A DNA stretch of 64,000 nt from CAYNHQ01 sp964397255 (GTDB lineage: Bacteria; Bdellovibrionota_G; JALEGL01; DATDPG01), in assembly GCA_964397255.1 (NCBI GenBank), contig CAYNHQ010000001.1, positions 124,001-188,000 on the forward strand, read 5' to 3'. The notes beneath the pieces were generated by a model. It did no database searches, was not told the origin of the DNA, and worked only from the letters and a program-made list of their open reading frames with translations. This document shows positions 15,863 to 24,948 of this stretch, in pieces (the stretch's first letter is position 1; the number at the start of each line of letters is the position of its first letter). The translations under genes and the position numbers were made by a program.

Positions 15863-17491
15863 CTAGGCCAGTGGCTCGCGTGGCTGGTACTCGCCGAAGA
15901 GAGCACGGAAAAGATTCGAGATTTCTCCTAGTGTAGCCTGCGATTCAACCGCGGCCAAAATCGCAGGGACCACATTTTCCTTACCCTCGGCAACACTTCG
16001 CAGTTCTTGAAGGGCCCGATTTACTTTTGATGGATCTCTTTTCTTTTTAAAGCTTTTCACACGCTCCCGCTGTTTTTCTTCGAGGGCGGGGTCGACGCGT
16101 AAAATGGGGGCGGAAAGTTTCTTCTCTTTCACGCCATAGGCATTAACGCCGACGATTCTTCTCTCGCGCCGTTCAATCTCCTGCTGATACTTGTACGCTC
16201 GCTCGGCGATCGACCGCTGAAAATAGCCCTTCTCAATGGCTGCTACGCTTCCACCCAGTTGATCAACTTCACCCAGCATTTTTTCAGCCGCTTGGCAGAG
16301 GCGTTCGGTTTCCTTTTCAATCGTGTACGAGCCCCCCAGAGGGTCAATCGTGGATGCGATTCCCATTTCTTCGGCGAGTATTTGTTGCGTTCGAAGCGCC
16401 AATGTGGCCGATTCCTCTGTGGGTAAAGCCAGTGCTTCATCACGGGAGTTGGTGTGAAGACTTTGGCAACCTCCCAAAATAGCGGCAAGTGCCTGAAGAG
16501 TGACACGGACCAAATTATTGTTCGGTTGCTGCGCGGTCAACGTGCTGCCTGCGGTCTGCGCGTGAAAACGAAACAGCATCGACGAACTTTTCTTCGCGCC
16601 AAACCGCTCTTTTGCCAACTTCGCCCAAAGCCGCCGCGCGGCGCGAAACTTGGCTGATTCTTCGATGAAATCGTTGTGTGAGGCAAGAAAAAAAGAAAGT
16701 TGGCCCGCAAATTGATCGAAGTCGAGTCCTCGTGTAACCGCTGCTTTGGCGTAGGCACAAGCATTGGAAAGTGTGAAAGCAATTTCCTGAGCGGCATCGG
16801 ATCCAGCCTCACGAATATGGTAGCCGGAGATGGATATCGGATTCCAGCCCGGAAGTTCTTTGGCCGCATAGGCGATCAGATCGGTCACAATTCGAAGGGA
16901 AGGCTTGGGAGGAAAAATGAACGTACCGCGCGCGATGTACTCCTTCAAAATATCGTTTTGCGTCGTCCCGCGAATGTTTTGAAGCGGAACCCCCTGCTTT
17001 CGGGCGACGGCCATATACAAACAAAGCAAAATAGCGGCTGTCGAGTTGATGGTCATGGACGTCGAAACACGATTCAATGGAATTCCGTCAAATAGTTTCT
17101 CCATATCCTCGAGCGTCGAAATCGATACGCCGACACGACCCACCTCTCCCACACTCATGGAATGATCGGCGTCAAACCCCATCTGTGTGGGAAGATCGAA
17201 GGCGGTGGAAAGACCCGTTTGTCCTTTGTCGAGTAAATGATGGAAGCGGCGATTGGTCTCTTCGGCCGTGCCGAAACCGGCATACTGTCGCATCGTCCAG
17301 AGTTGGCCTCGGTACATCGTTGGGCGAATTCCGCGTGTAAATGGGTGCTCTCCTGGAAACTCAATGTTTTCATCTAGCTTCTTATCTTTTTTGGGGAGAT
17401 CGATTGGCGAAATCGGCGAACCGTCGCTCCGCTTTGTGAAGAGAGAATCAGGCATGGCCCCCATCCGATTCAAATCGAAGGAGAAGCCCAT
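15863..17491 (-). CDS. Methylmalonyl-CoA mutase, catalytic (large) subunit without B12 domain
   Basis: 542 residues, matching the catalytic TIM-barrel half of methylmalonyl-CoA mutase, which converts methylmalonyl-CoA to succinyl-CoA. The motifs TMYRGQLWTMRQYAGF and LSTAFDLPTQMGFDADH are typical. The tyrosine in TMY and the arginine in PSLRI correspond to the residues that favour methylmalonyl-CoA over isobutyryl-CoA (family knowledge, alignment by eye). The C-terminal cobalamin-binding DxHxxG domain is absent, so a separate small subunit must exist elsewhere. The start at 17491 overlaps the biotin-carrier gene by 44 bases; ATGs at 17464 and 17455 are alternatives. It is the last gene of a propionate operon. 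Confidence 0.88.
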   Translation of the reverse strand: MGFSFDLNRMGAMPDSLFTKRSDGSPISPIDLPKKDKKLDENIEFPGEHPFTRGIRPTMYRGQLWTMRQYAGFGTAEETNRRFHHLLDKGQTGLSTAFDLPTQMGFDADHSMSVGEVGRVGVSISTLEDMEKLFDGIPLNRVSTSMTINSTAAILLCLYMAVARKQGVPLQNIRGTTQNDILKEYIARGTFIFPPKPSLRIVTDLIAYAAKELPGWNPISISGYHIREAGSDAAQEIAFTLSNACAYAKAAVTRGLDFDQFAGQLSFFLASHNDFIEESAKFRAARRLWAKLAKERFGAKKSSSMLFRFHAQTAGSTLTAQQPNNNLVRVTLQALAAILGGCQSLHTNSRDEALALPTEESATLALRTQQILAEEMGIASTIDPLGGSYTIEKETERLCQAAEKMLGEVDQLGGSVAAIEKGYFQRSIAERAYKYQQEIERRERRIVGVNAYGVKEKKLSAPILRVDPALEEKQRERVKSFKKKRDPSKVNRALQELRSVAEGKENVVPAILAAVESQATLGEISNLFRALFGEYQPREPLA

Positions 17492-17960
17492 TTGTTTCCA
17501 CCGAACTCCCCTCCCTTACTTCCACCGATTGGATTGTGCCAGTACGAGGCGACTGAATTTCATTTTCCATCTTCATGGCCTCCAGAACCAAAAGGGGCTG
17601 GTTCATTGAAACGGAATCTCCCGGCTTCACAAATATTCGCGCTACACGCCCCGGCATCACCGCTCGAATCTCGTGAAGCTTTTTCCCAGAGCTTCCTTCA
17701 TTCAGAAATTCGGCGTTCCTACGATTTGTCCAAGAAAAAAGATAGGCCTCTCCATTTAGAAACAGTTCAACCTGATCCCGGTTTTTTGAACCTAAAGAGA
17801 CATTCCAGAATTTGCCCTGAACCGAAAGAATAATCTCATGTTCCTTCCGTTCGAGTTGTAACGTTCGAAATTTTCCATCCCGATGAACACGTAGTTCAGA
17901 CTCGGCACGATCTACCGAAACCTCCCCCGATCGTTTGCCAATGGTGTAGCGCGCTTTCAC
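17448..17960 (-). CDS. Biotin carboxyl carrier protein of an acyl-CoA carboxylase
   Basis: 170 residues if translation starts at the GTG at 17960, whose GTGA overlaps the stop of the biotin carboxylase gene by 4 bases. The C-terminal 75 residues form a biotinyl domain (IRAVMPGRVARIFVKPGDSV) with the biotinylation motif EAMKM, Lys130 of the 170-residue protein. The N-terminal half is beta-rich and resembles the linker domain between carboxylase and biotinyl parts in propionyl-CoA carboxylase alpha chains. Thus the alpha chain appears split into two genes here. It would carry carboxybiotin from the biotin carboxylase to the carboxyltransferase encoded at 20585-22177. Confidence 0.85.
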   Translation of the reverse strand: MKARYTIGKRSGEVSVDRAESELRVHRDGKFRTLQLERKEHEIILSVQGKFWNVSLGSKNRDQVELFLNGEAYLFSWTNRRNAEFLNEGSSGKKLHEIRAVMPGRVARIFVKPGDSVSMNQPLLVLEAMKMENEIQSPRTGTIQSVEVREGSSVETNGLLLRFESDGGHA

Positions 17961-19444
17961 CGGACCACCTTTTCTCGAGGGAGACCCGACCGCCACCAGG
18001 GTGAAGGATCGTATTCTCTCCGTGGGGATATCCATTCATCTGCCGTAAGTTCCGCCGCAGAGGCTAGGAGAATATCAAGCGTCAGCTCGTCAGGCGTTCG
18101 TTGCAGAAAAGGCCCTTCAGTTGCAATAAATGTGGTCGAGAGCTCCCCTTTTTCGAATTTTGGATGGCGGATGATTCGTTGAAGAAAGCCGAGATTGGTT
18201 TTGACTCCAGAGACACGTATTTCGCACAAGGTTCGCTGGAGCCGTCGGACCGCTTCTTTGCGGGAGGATCCCCACACGGAGATTTTTGCGATCATAGGAT
18301 CGTAAAAGAGGGAAATTTCAGAACCTTCTTCAACTCCACTATCAATTCGAATTCCCGGCCCGGAAGCCCACGCCAAATGTTGAATGATTCCAGGGGATGG
18401 GAAAAAGTGATTGTCGGGGTCCTCGGCGTATAGACGGACCTCGATCGCATGCCCTTTTAACTCAGGTGTGTCTTGCGGCAGTTTTTTCCCTTCTGCCACC
18501 GCTATTTGCCAGGCGACGAGGTCAAGCCCTGTGACCCACTCGGTGACCGGATGTTCCACTTGGAGGCGTGTGTTCATCTCCAGAAAATAAAATCGCTCAC
18601 GTCCGTCGACGAGAAACTCAACCGTTCCGGCACCCTCATACTTAACCGCCTTGGCAATCGCGCATGCGGCTTCGGCCATGGACTTTTTTGTTTTTTGAGA
18701 AAGATGGGGAGAGGGAGCTTCCTCAATGATCTTTTGGTGTCTTCGCTGAATGGAGCATTCGCGGTCTCCGATGGCGATCGTATTTCCCTTTGAATCGGCG
18801 AAGACTTGAACTTCGATATGCCGTGGGCGCTCCAGAAATTTTTCCAAATAGAGCGAGTCACTTTTGAACGCCTTTCGTGCCTCCGATTGTGCGAGGCGGA
18901 ATGCTTCATCCATTCCTTTGCGTTCATTTACCCGCCGCATGCCTTTTCCGCCGCCGCCGGCACGCGCTTTTAAGAGGACGGGGTAACCGATTTTAGCCGC
19001 CCATTTTTTCGCATCATCTGCATCCGTGAGCGTTTCGCTGGCAGGGGTCATGGGGAGGCCCGCCTTCTTGGCTCTTTCTCGAGCCTCCAATTTGTCGCCC
19101 ATGGCGGAAATGGCTCGTGAGGAGGGGCCGATAAATTTCAGCTTCGCCCTTTCGACTTTTCGGGCAAACTCCGCATTTTCCGAAAGAAAGCCGTACCCCG
19201 GATGAATCGCATGCGCGCGAACTGACTTTGCCGCCGCGATGAGTTTGTCGGCATTCAAGTAGCTTTCAGTTGCGGGAGAGGCGCCAATAGAAATCGCTTC
19301 ATCCGCTATTCGGGTATGAAGAGCTGTACGGTCCGCTTCGGAATAAACCGCCACCGAGCGATATCCCATCTCACGAAGAGTGCGGATCACTCGAACCGCA
19401 ATCTCCCCTCGATTCGCTACAAGTACCTTCTTGCCGCCTGCCAT
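17957..19444 (-). CDS. accC: Biotin carboxylase subunit of acetyl/propionyl-CoA carboxylase
   Basis: 495 residues with the full biotin carboxylase order: N-terminal KVLVANRGEIAVRVIRTL, the ATP-grasp glycine-rich loop KARAGGGGKGM (about residue 160), GDRECSIQRRHQK, the active-site ENTR-equivalent EMNTRLQVEHPVTE and the C-terminal RLYAEDP segment. It carboxylates biotin on the carrier protein using ATP and bicarbonate. It is followed with a 4-base overlap by the biotin carrier gene. Acetyl-CoA versus propionyl-CoA use cannot be decided from this subunit; the mutase next door favours propionyl-CoA. The intergenic region in front carries the palindromic operator of the divergent toxin-antitoxin cassette. 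Confidence 0.9.
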   Translation of the reverse strand: MAGGKKVLVANRGEIAVRVIRTLREMGYRSVAVYSEADRTALHTRIADEAISIGASPATESYLNADKLIAAAKSVRAHAIHPGYGFLSENAEFARKVERAKLKFIGPSSRAISAMGDKLEARERAKKAGLPMTPASETLTDADDAKKWAAKIGYPVLLKARAGGGGKGMRRVNERKGMDEAFRLAQSEARKAFKSDSLYLEKFLERPRHIEVQVFADSKGNTIAIGDRECSIQRRHQKIIEEAPSPHLSQKTKKSMAEAACAIAKAVKYEGAGTVEFLVDGRERFYFLEMNTRLQVEHPVTEWVTGLDLVAWQIAVAEGKKLPQDTPELKGHAIEVRLYAEDPDNHFFPSPGIIQHLAWASGPGIRIDSGVEEGSEISLFYDPMIAKISVWGSSRKEAVRRLQRTLCEIRVSGVKTNLGFLQRIIRHPKFEKGELSTTFIATEGPFLQRTPDELTLDILLASAAELTADEWISPRREYDPSPWWRSGLPREKVVR

Positions 19445-19491
19445 TTCGGCGGATCATGCCTGAAAAGGTCATAATATTTCCACTTTATATT

Positions 19492-19510
19492 TGTATTCGA
19501 ATCGAATACA
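19492..19510. promoter_or_regulatory. Perfect 19-bp palindromic operator of the toxin-antitoxin cassette
   Basis: TGTATTCGA-A-TCGAATACA: two perfect 9-base arms around one base, ending two bases before the antitoxin ATG. The position and symmetry fit a dimeric repressor such as an autoregulating antitoxin. It lies in the divergent region shared with accC, so it could affect both genes. Confidence 0.65.
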
Positions 19511-19512
19511 CT

Positions 19513-19944
19513 ATGTTTATGCGTACTGAACTTAAGACGATTCGCCTTCGGTCCGACGAAGCTCGCTGGGTGAAAGCATTTCTTCAGAACAATCGGATAT
19601 TCAATGGTTTTTCCGATTTGGGGCGATTGGCGGTTCTTGATTTTATACAACGACGTTCATTTCTTCCGACCCACCCCATTTCTCTGGGGTTTCAAAAGAA
19701 AAAACGCCCTTCTTTTCTATGGGATTACGACTTAGACGTATCGGAAGTAAAGGCAATGCTTGTGGAGCTTCCGTTACCAAAAAAAATGTGGTTGATCGCG
19801 CGAATTTTAGAACATGCGCGCTTCTCGGAAGTCTGGAAATTTCTCACGCCGGAAGAAATCAAAAAGGCTCTGCCACAAATACGAATGAATTCAAAAAGAA
19901 AGAAGCATTGGGAATATGCGCTCGAAGTATGGTCTAATCAATAA
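19513..19944 (+). CDS. Putative antitoxin of an AbiE-like toxin-antitoxin pair
   Basis: 143 residues from the ATG at 19513 (a second ATG follows two codons later). The N-terminus (ELKTIRLRSDEARWVKAFL then NGFSDLGRLAVLDFI) has the strand-helix-helix look of a ribbon-helix-helix DNA-binding domain. The C-terminal half contains LPLPKKMWLIARILEHARF and a charged end. I know no named family for it, so the antitoxin call comes from three facts: it precedes a nucleotidyltransferase toxin-type gene with a 29-base overlap, it has a perfect palindrome just upstream, and the cassette stands alone between metabolic genes. Confidence 0.6.
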   Translation: MFMRTELKTIRLRSDEARWVKAFLQNNRIFNGFSDLGRLAVLDFIQRRSFLPTHPISLGFQKKKRPSFLWDYDLDVSEVKAMLVELPLPKKMWLIARILEHARFSEVWKFLTPEEIKKALPQIRMNSKRKKHWEYALEVWSNQ

Positions 19945-20584
19945 CCCGATACTGACTCCTTTGCATGTGGAGGTCTGTAAAACTCTTTTTTCAAATCCGG
20001 AGATTGCGGGATCCTATTTTTTAACGGGAGGAACGGCATTATCCGCCTTTTACCTTCAACATAGAGACTCCGAAGACTTAGATTTCTTCACACATGAGGA
20101 AATCCATCGTGGTTTCGTTGAAACGGTTCAAGGGCTCTTCACAAAGGCCGGCCTTGTTCATAAGGTGATGACGCGCGCGCCGGGATTTATTCGGTTCCAA
20201 GTGGCGGATGAGCTAAAGGTGGACTTTGCTCTCGACTCGGCGTTTCGATTTGGGATACCACAGGAGATCGACGGTATTCGAATCGATACGGAAGAAAACA
20301 TTGCCATCAATAAAGTTTGCACGATCCTGGGACGATTAGATGCGAAAGATTATGTCGACCTACTCTTTCTGATTCGAGACAGCAAATATGACATCTTTGA
20401 TTTGTTAAAAAAGGGAGAGAAAAAAGATGGAGGGCTCGAGCCATTTATTTGGTCTCAACTGATTGGAGATTGTGAAACCTTTTCAAAGTTGCCCAGAATG
20501 AGAAAAGAATTATCGCTTGAGGAATTGAAGCAATTTTATCGAGACTTGAGAAAAAACATTGTCATCTCGCTCAAGCCAAATTAA
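19916..20584 (+). CDS. AbiEii-like nucleotidyltransferase toxin
   Basis: 222 residues with the minimal nucleotidyltransferase signature: Gly38-Gly39 in LTGGTALSAFYL, the acidic pair Asp54-x-Asp56 in SEDLDFF and a third acid, Asp103, in KVDFAL. The helical part NKVCTILGRLDAKDYVDLLFL is typical of AbiEii/DUF1814 proteins. Known members block growth by modifying tRNA 3' ends; this activity is inferred here. All three metal-binding acids are present, so the enzyme looks intact. It overlaps the preceding antitoxin-like gene by 29 bases. Its TAA stop abuts the convergent carboxyltransferase stop with no base between. Confidence 0.75.
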   Translation: MRSKYGLINNPILTPLHVEVCKTLFSNPEIAGSYFLTGGTALSAFYLQHRDSEDLDFFTHEEIHRGFVETVQGLFTKAGLVHKVMTRAPGFIRFQVADELKVDFALDSAFRFGIPQEIDGIRIDTEENIAINKVCTILGRLDAKDYVDLLFLIRDSKYDIFDLLKKGEKKDGGLEPFIWSQLIGDCETFSKLPRMRKELSLEELKQFYRDLRKNIVISLKPN

Positions 20585-22177
20585 TTAGAGCGGGATGTTG
20601 CCGTGTTTTCGTGGAGGGTTTTGATCTTTCTTGTTCTGTAAAAGCTCCAGGCCGCGGATAATTTTAATGCGCGTCTCGGCGGGAACGATTACTTCATCTA
20701 CGTAACCGAGCTCTGCGGCTTTGTAGGGGTTTGCAAATTTCGCGCGATAATCATCCACTAATTCCTTCCGGCGCTTTTCGGGGTTCTTCGCCTTCTCAAG
20801 CTCCTCACGAAAAATAATATTCACCGCGCCATCCGGACCCATGACAGCAATTTCAGCCGTGGGATAGGCAAAATTCAAATCGGCCCGAATATGTTTGGAA
20901 GCCATAACATCATAGGCACCGCCGTACGCCTTGCGAGTAATGATCGTAATTTTCGGCACCGTGGCTTCGGCATAGGCATATAACAATTTTGCCCCGTGTT
21001 TAATGATTCCGCCGAATTCCTGTGCCGTTCCGGGGAGAAATCCGGGAACGTCCACTAAGGTGACGAGAGGTATATTGAAACAGTCGCAAAACCGAACAAA
21101 GCGCGCGGCCTTAATAGAGGCGTTGATATCGAGACACCCTGCTAAAACTGCAGGCTGGTTCGCTACAAATCCGACCGATCTTCCTCCCATACGCGCGAAA
21201 CCCACCACGATGTTTGTCGCGAACTGCTTTTGAACCTCGAAGAAACGGCCATCATCCACAATTCGTTTTAAAATTTCTCGAATGTCATATGGCTTGATTG
21301 AATCCAGGGGGACCAGTTGATTGAGCGCTTCATCTTTTCGGTCGATCGGGTCTTTTGAAGTTTGATGCTGAGGTCGCTCCATATTATTCAATGGGAGATA
21401 CGAGAGAAGCTCGCGGACGCCAGCAAGACAGGCTTCGTCCGAGTCGAATGCGAAATGGGCGACACCGCTTCGCTGGTTATGGGTCTCCGAACCCCCCAGT
21501 TCCTCCTTTGTTACAATTTCGTGAGTGACAGTTCGAATGACATCGGGTCCCGTAATAAAAAGATAGCTCGACTCACGAACCATCAGAACAAAGTCGGTGA
21601 TCGCCGGTGAGTACACGGCACCGCCCGCACAGGGGCCCATAATGGCTGAGATCTGAGGTACAACTCCGGAGGCCAAAGTATTGCGAAGAAAAATGTCGGC
21701 ATAGCCGCCGAGACTTTCCACTCCTTCTTGAATCCGCGCTCCGCCCGAATCATTGATACCAATGACAGGAACACCGATCTTCATCGCGAGATCCATAATT
21801 TTGCAAATCTTCTTTGCATTTGTCCGCGAAAGAGATCCACCGAAAATCGTAAAATCCTGAGCGAATACCGTCACGGATCTACCATCGATTTTTCCTGTTC
21901 CTGCCACAACGCCATCGCCCAGGTATTTCTTCTTCTCCATCCCGAAATCAGTCGTAGAATGGGTCACAAATCGGTCAATTTCTTCGAAAGACCCGTCATC
22001 TAATAAAAGATCGATCCGTTCGCGCGCCGTTAATTTTTTCTGAGCGTGTTGTTTTTCAATGCGTTCTTTTCCTCCTCCCATCAGGGCTTCTTCATTGCGT
22101 TTATCCAGTTCATCCAAGAGAGGAGTGGAAGACGTTCGGACGAGAGAGGGTTTGGATCGGGTCGGCACCTTTTTCAT
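20585..22177 (-). CDS. pccB: Propionyl-CoA carboxylase beta chain (carboxyltransferase)
   Basis: 530 residues, the usual length. Two crotonase-like halves carry the oxyanion-hole glycines: GGARIQEGVESL and MGPCAGGAVYSPA in the N-half, and LAGCLDINASIKAARFVRFC, DVPGFLPGTAQE and RKAYGGAYDVM in the C-half. It moves the carboxyl group from carboxybiotin to propionyl-CoA (or acetyl-CoA). It ends in RKHGNIPL, typical of PccB and methylmalonyl-CoA decarboxylase alpha. There is no Shine-Dalgarno before the ATG; a TAGACA/TATCTT promoter ends seven bases upstream, so the mRNA may be leaderless. The partner subunits lie beyond the inserted toxin-antitoxin cassette. Confidence 0.92.
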   Translation of the reverse strand: MKKVPTRSKPSLVRTSSTPLLDELDKRNEEALMGGGKERIEKQHAQKKLTARERIDLLLDDGSFEEIDRFVTHSTTDFGMEKKKYLGDGVVAGTGKIDGRSVTVFAQDFTIFGGSLSRTNAKKICKIMDLAMKIGVPVIGINDSGGARIQEGVESLGGYADIFLRNTLASGVVPQISAIMGPCAGGAVYSPAITDFVLMVRESSYLFITGPDVIRTVTHEIVTKEELGGSETHNQRSGVAHFAFDSDEACLAGVRELLSYLPLNNMERPQHQTSKDPIDRKDEALNQLVPLDSIKPYDIREILKRIVDDGRFFEVQKQFATNIVVGFARMGGRSVGFVANQPAVLAGCLDINASIKAARFVRFCDCFNIPLVTLVDVPGFLPGTAQEFGGIIKHGAKLLYAYAEATVPKITIITRKAYGGAYDVMASKHIRADLNFAYPTAEIAVMGPDGAVNIIFREELEKAKNPEKRRKELVDDYRAKFANPYKAAELGYVDEVIVPAETRIKIIRGLELLQNKKDQNPPRKHGNIPL

Positions 22178-22184
22178 GGCGGTG

Positions 22185-22213
22185 AAGATAGAGCTTCGGA
22201 GAAAGGTTGTCTA
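22185..22213 (-). promoter_or_regulatory. Promoter of pccB, close to the start codon
   Basis: Minus strand: TAGACA (22213-22208), 17-base spacer, TATCTT (22190-22185), then seven bases to the pccB ATG. No Shine-Dalgarno lies between. Transcription would begin at or within a base or two of the ATG. Confidence 0.45.
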
Positions 22214-23278
22214 ATGGGGAGGGAGGACGAACATTCGGCGGGGGTCGAGCGAAAAATGCAGTGTTTGGCCCACTCGGCATTCCTCATCGGTGGTTTCGGA
22301 TGGGCGCTCGGAAAGGATTCGTTTATCCCCCATTTCCAGTTCCATGACCGTGGTGTTTCCCAGGAAATTCGCTACGGATAGTTTAGCCTCAAATTCTTTC
22401 GAGCCCGCGCCGAAGCGAAATGCTTCCGGTCGAATCATCACCTCGCACGGTCCAGCAATTCCTTCCACGCCGTCCACCAGCCCAACCTCTTTTTGCCACA
22501 GTTTGATGAGATATCCGCGCATAGAACGAGTGGCTTCTGCCGGAACAAAGTTCGCCTTTCCAATGAAATCGGCGATAAATCGATTCCTGGGGCGGAAATA
22601 AATATCTTCCGGGGAGCCCATCTGCTCAATCCGTCCGCTATTCATCACAATGACGACATCCGAAAGAGCCATTGCTTCTTCCTGATCGTGTGTGACGTAG
22701 AGCGCGGTCAACCCCGCCTGTTGTTGAAGGCGTTTAAGTTCCAAGCGCATCTGTATCCGAAGTTTTGCATCGAGATTGGACAGGGGCTCGTCGAAGAGAA
22801 CGATTTTCTCACCACCCGAAAGGGCACGGGCCAATGCAACACGTTGCTGCTGGCCTCCGGAAAGTTCCTCGGGTCTGCGCTGAGCCAGGCGCTTCAAATT
22901 CATCATCTCGAGGGTCTCCTCGACGCGTTTAAGGATGGCTGCGTGCTTCCATTTTCGAATCCGAAGGGGATAGGCGACATTTTCGAACACATTCATATGT
23001 GGGAATAAAGCGTAATGCTGAAAGACCACAGGAAGCCCTCGCTTCTCGGCGGCCACTCGCGTGATCTCTTTGCCATGCACTAAAATCGCGCCGGCGTTGG
23101 GGGCCTCAAATCCAGCAATCATCCGTAGAATCGTTGTCTTTCCACACCCCGATGGGCCCAGCAATGTTACGAAGGATCGGTCTGCAATCGAAAAGGAAAC
23201 ATCATCTACCGCACGAAAGGGTTCCCCCGTTACGCGATCGACAAATATTTTGGATAGATTCCGAATTTCAATGGCCAT
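22211..23278 (-). CDS. ABC importer ATPase, iron/spermidine (FbpC/PotA) type
   Basis: 355-residue ATP-binding subunit. Walker A is GPSGCGKTT, the signature LSGGQQQRVALARAL, Walker B IVLFDEPLSNLD and the switch His in YVTHDQEEAM. A TOBE-type domain occupies the last 100 residues (VMIRPEAFRFG). It powers the import of the substrate brought by the lipoprotein at 24924-25916 through the fused permease at 23281-24948; two bases separate it from the permease. This family includes Fe(III), putrescine and phosphonate importers, so the substrate rests on the binding protein. Confidence 0.9.
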   Translation of the reverse strand: MAIEIRNLSKIFVDRVTGEPFRAVDDVSFSIADRSFVTLLGPSGCGKTTILRMIAGFEAPNAGAILVHGKEITRVAAEKRGLPVVFQHYALFPHMNVFENVAYPLRIRKWKHAAILKRVEETLEMMNLKRLAQRRPEELSGGQQQRVALARALSGGEKIVLFDEPLSNLDAKLRIQMRLELKRLQQQAGLTALYVTHDQEEAMALSDVVIVMNSGRIEQMGSPEDIYFRPRNRFIADFIGKANFVPAEATRSMRGYLIKLWQKEVGLVDGVEGIAGPCEVMIRPEAFRFGAGSKEFEAKLSVANFLGNTTVMELEMGDKRILSERPSETTDEECRVGQTLHFSLDPRRMFVLPPH

Positions 23279-23280
23279 GG

Positions 23281-24948
23281 TTAGATCGTTCCAAATTTAC
23301 GTTGGGATTTTGAAGGAAAAAGTTTCCTCATGAGCGAAATAGCAACAATCACAATCGCAATCAAGATTACACACAGCGCGGCAGCCAGAGAGAGGCGGCC
23401 ATTTTCGACGTCATTCATGAGCGAAACGGTGATCAAGTGCCATCGCCCAGAGACGACAAAAATCACAGCGGAAATCGAATTAAGACATCGAATAAAGGCG
23501 AAGGCGAGGCCCGAAACAAAGACCGGCGCGAGAAGGGGCATCACAATTTTACAAATGGTCTTCATGCGTGACGCTCCTAAATTTGTAGAGGCGTCTTCGA
23601 TCGATCGATCCAATTGCATGAGCGCTGCCACACCCGCACGTATTCCAAGAGGAGCGTTTCGAAAAACAAAAAGAAGGACGATCGCGTATGCGGTTCCTTG
23701 CAGGAGGAGCGGTGGTCGATTAAAGGCGAGAATGTAACCAATTCCCACGACCGTCCCCGGTACGGCAAAAGTTAGAAGACTCGCCCACTCGATTGCATGT
23801 CGAACCCTAAGTCCCGTTCGTGTAGCAATGTAGGCTACGGCGATTCCGAAGATTCCTGAAAGAGGTGTCGCCAGAAGTGCCAACAGCAACGAATCGATCA
23901 AAGTGCCACCGTCTGTCGAAAAAGCGTTTCGATAGTGATCCAACGTAAAGGAGAAATCGACCCCAAAGACTCGAACGAGAGACCCGAAAAAAACCGTGAT
24001 GTAAAGAACGTAAATAAGAAGGGAATTCGCGCTTAATGCAACCCACCAGGGAAAACGTTCCCATGGGCGAAGCCGTTTGAGAGAAGCGGAGGAGGGCTTC
24101 CCAGTGACCGTGACAAATGACTTGCGTGAGAGCCAAAACTGCTGAATGAGAAACGCAATGAGCGCCGGTATTAAGAGAATGAGTGCCAGCGCCGAACCGC
24201 CGTTGAGATCGAGTTCCGAGCCGACAATTCGAAGGTAAGCTTCCACGGAAAGAACTTTAAAATTTCCTGAAAGGATCAAGGGATTGGCAAAATCGGCGAG
24301 TGACTCAATGAAGATCAATAAAAAGGAATTCAGGAGGCCGGGAATCGAAAGGGGGAAGGTCACCTGCCAAAACGTTTTCAGCCGGCCGGCCCCGGCATTA
24401 AGGGACGCTTCTTCTAATGAGGGATCAATGGACTGAAGGAGAGCCGAGCATATGAGGAAGGAAGTGGAAAAGAAACCCACTGTCTGAACCAAAAGCAGAC
24501 CCCAAAAACCGTAAATCGAAAAACCGGGAATTCCTCCGAACATTCGCTTTGTCAACAAACCGTTGTTTCCAAAGAGAATAATCGCTGAGAGGGCAACCAA
24601 GAAAGCCGGGCTGATCATGGGAAAGGTCGCTGTAAATCTCCAAAATCCCTTCCAGCCGATATCAGTGCGTGTGGTCGCATAAGCAAACAGATATCCGATG
24701 GCGGTTCCGATGAACCCCACCGATGAGGCAAGAAGAAGCGTGTTAGAAATAGGCTTTCGATATTCCGGAGAGGAAAGAATCCGGGCAAAATGATTCAACG
24801 TAAAATGGCCAGCTTCATCTCGGAACGATTCAAGAAGAACCATCCCCAAAGGATAGAGGACGAAAAGAGATACCAGCCCGAGTAATACCCAGGCCACGAT
24901 TTGCAGCAGAGGCTCTCGCCCGATTACTTCCCGGTGACTTTGCGCCAA
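23281..24948 (-). CDS. ABC importer permease, two fused halves (FbpB type)
   Basis: 555 residues containing two binding-protein-dependent permease domains in tandem, each with about six membrane helices. The ATPase-contact loops are EEASLNAGAGRLKTFWQVTFPLS near residue 190 (split here as the EAA-like loop) and EDASTNLGASRMKTICKIVMPLL near residue 450. Such double-length permeases are typical of FbpB iron and ThiP thiamine importers. The start is a TTG at 24948 that overlaps the binding-protein gene by 25 bases. It forms the channel with the ATPase encoded two bases downstream. Confidence 0.88.
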   Translation of the reverse strand: MAQSHREVIGREPLLQIVAWVLLGLVSLFVLYPLGMVLLESFRDEAGHFTLNHFARILSSPEYRKPISNTLLLASSVGFIGTAIGYLFAYATTRTDIGWKGFWRFTATFPMISPAFLVALSAIILFGNNGLLTKRMFGGIPGFSIYGFWGLLLVQTVGFFSTSFLICSALLQSIDPSLEEASLNAGAGRLKTFWQVTFPLSIPGLLNSFLLIFIESLADFANPLILSGNFKVLSVEAYLRIVGSELDLNGGSALALILLIPALIAFLIQQFWLSRKSFVTVTGKPSSASLKRLRPWERFPWWVALSANSLLIYVLYITVFFGSLVRVFGVDFSFTLDHYRNAFSTDGGTLIDSLLLALLATPLSGIFGIAVAYIATRTGLRVRHAIEWASLLTFAVPGTVVGIGYILAFNRPPLLLQGTAYAIVLLFVFRNAPLGIRAGVAALMQLDRSIEDASTNLGASRMKTICKIVMPLLAPVFVSGLAFAFIRCLNSISAVIFVVSGRWHLITVSLMNDVENGRLSLAAALCVILIAIVIVAISLMRKLFPSKSQRKFGTI

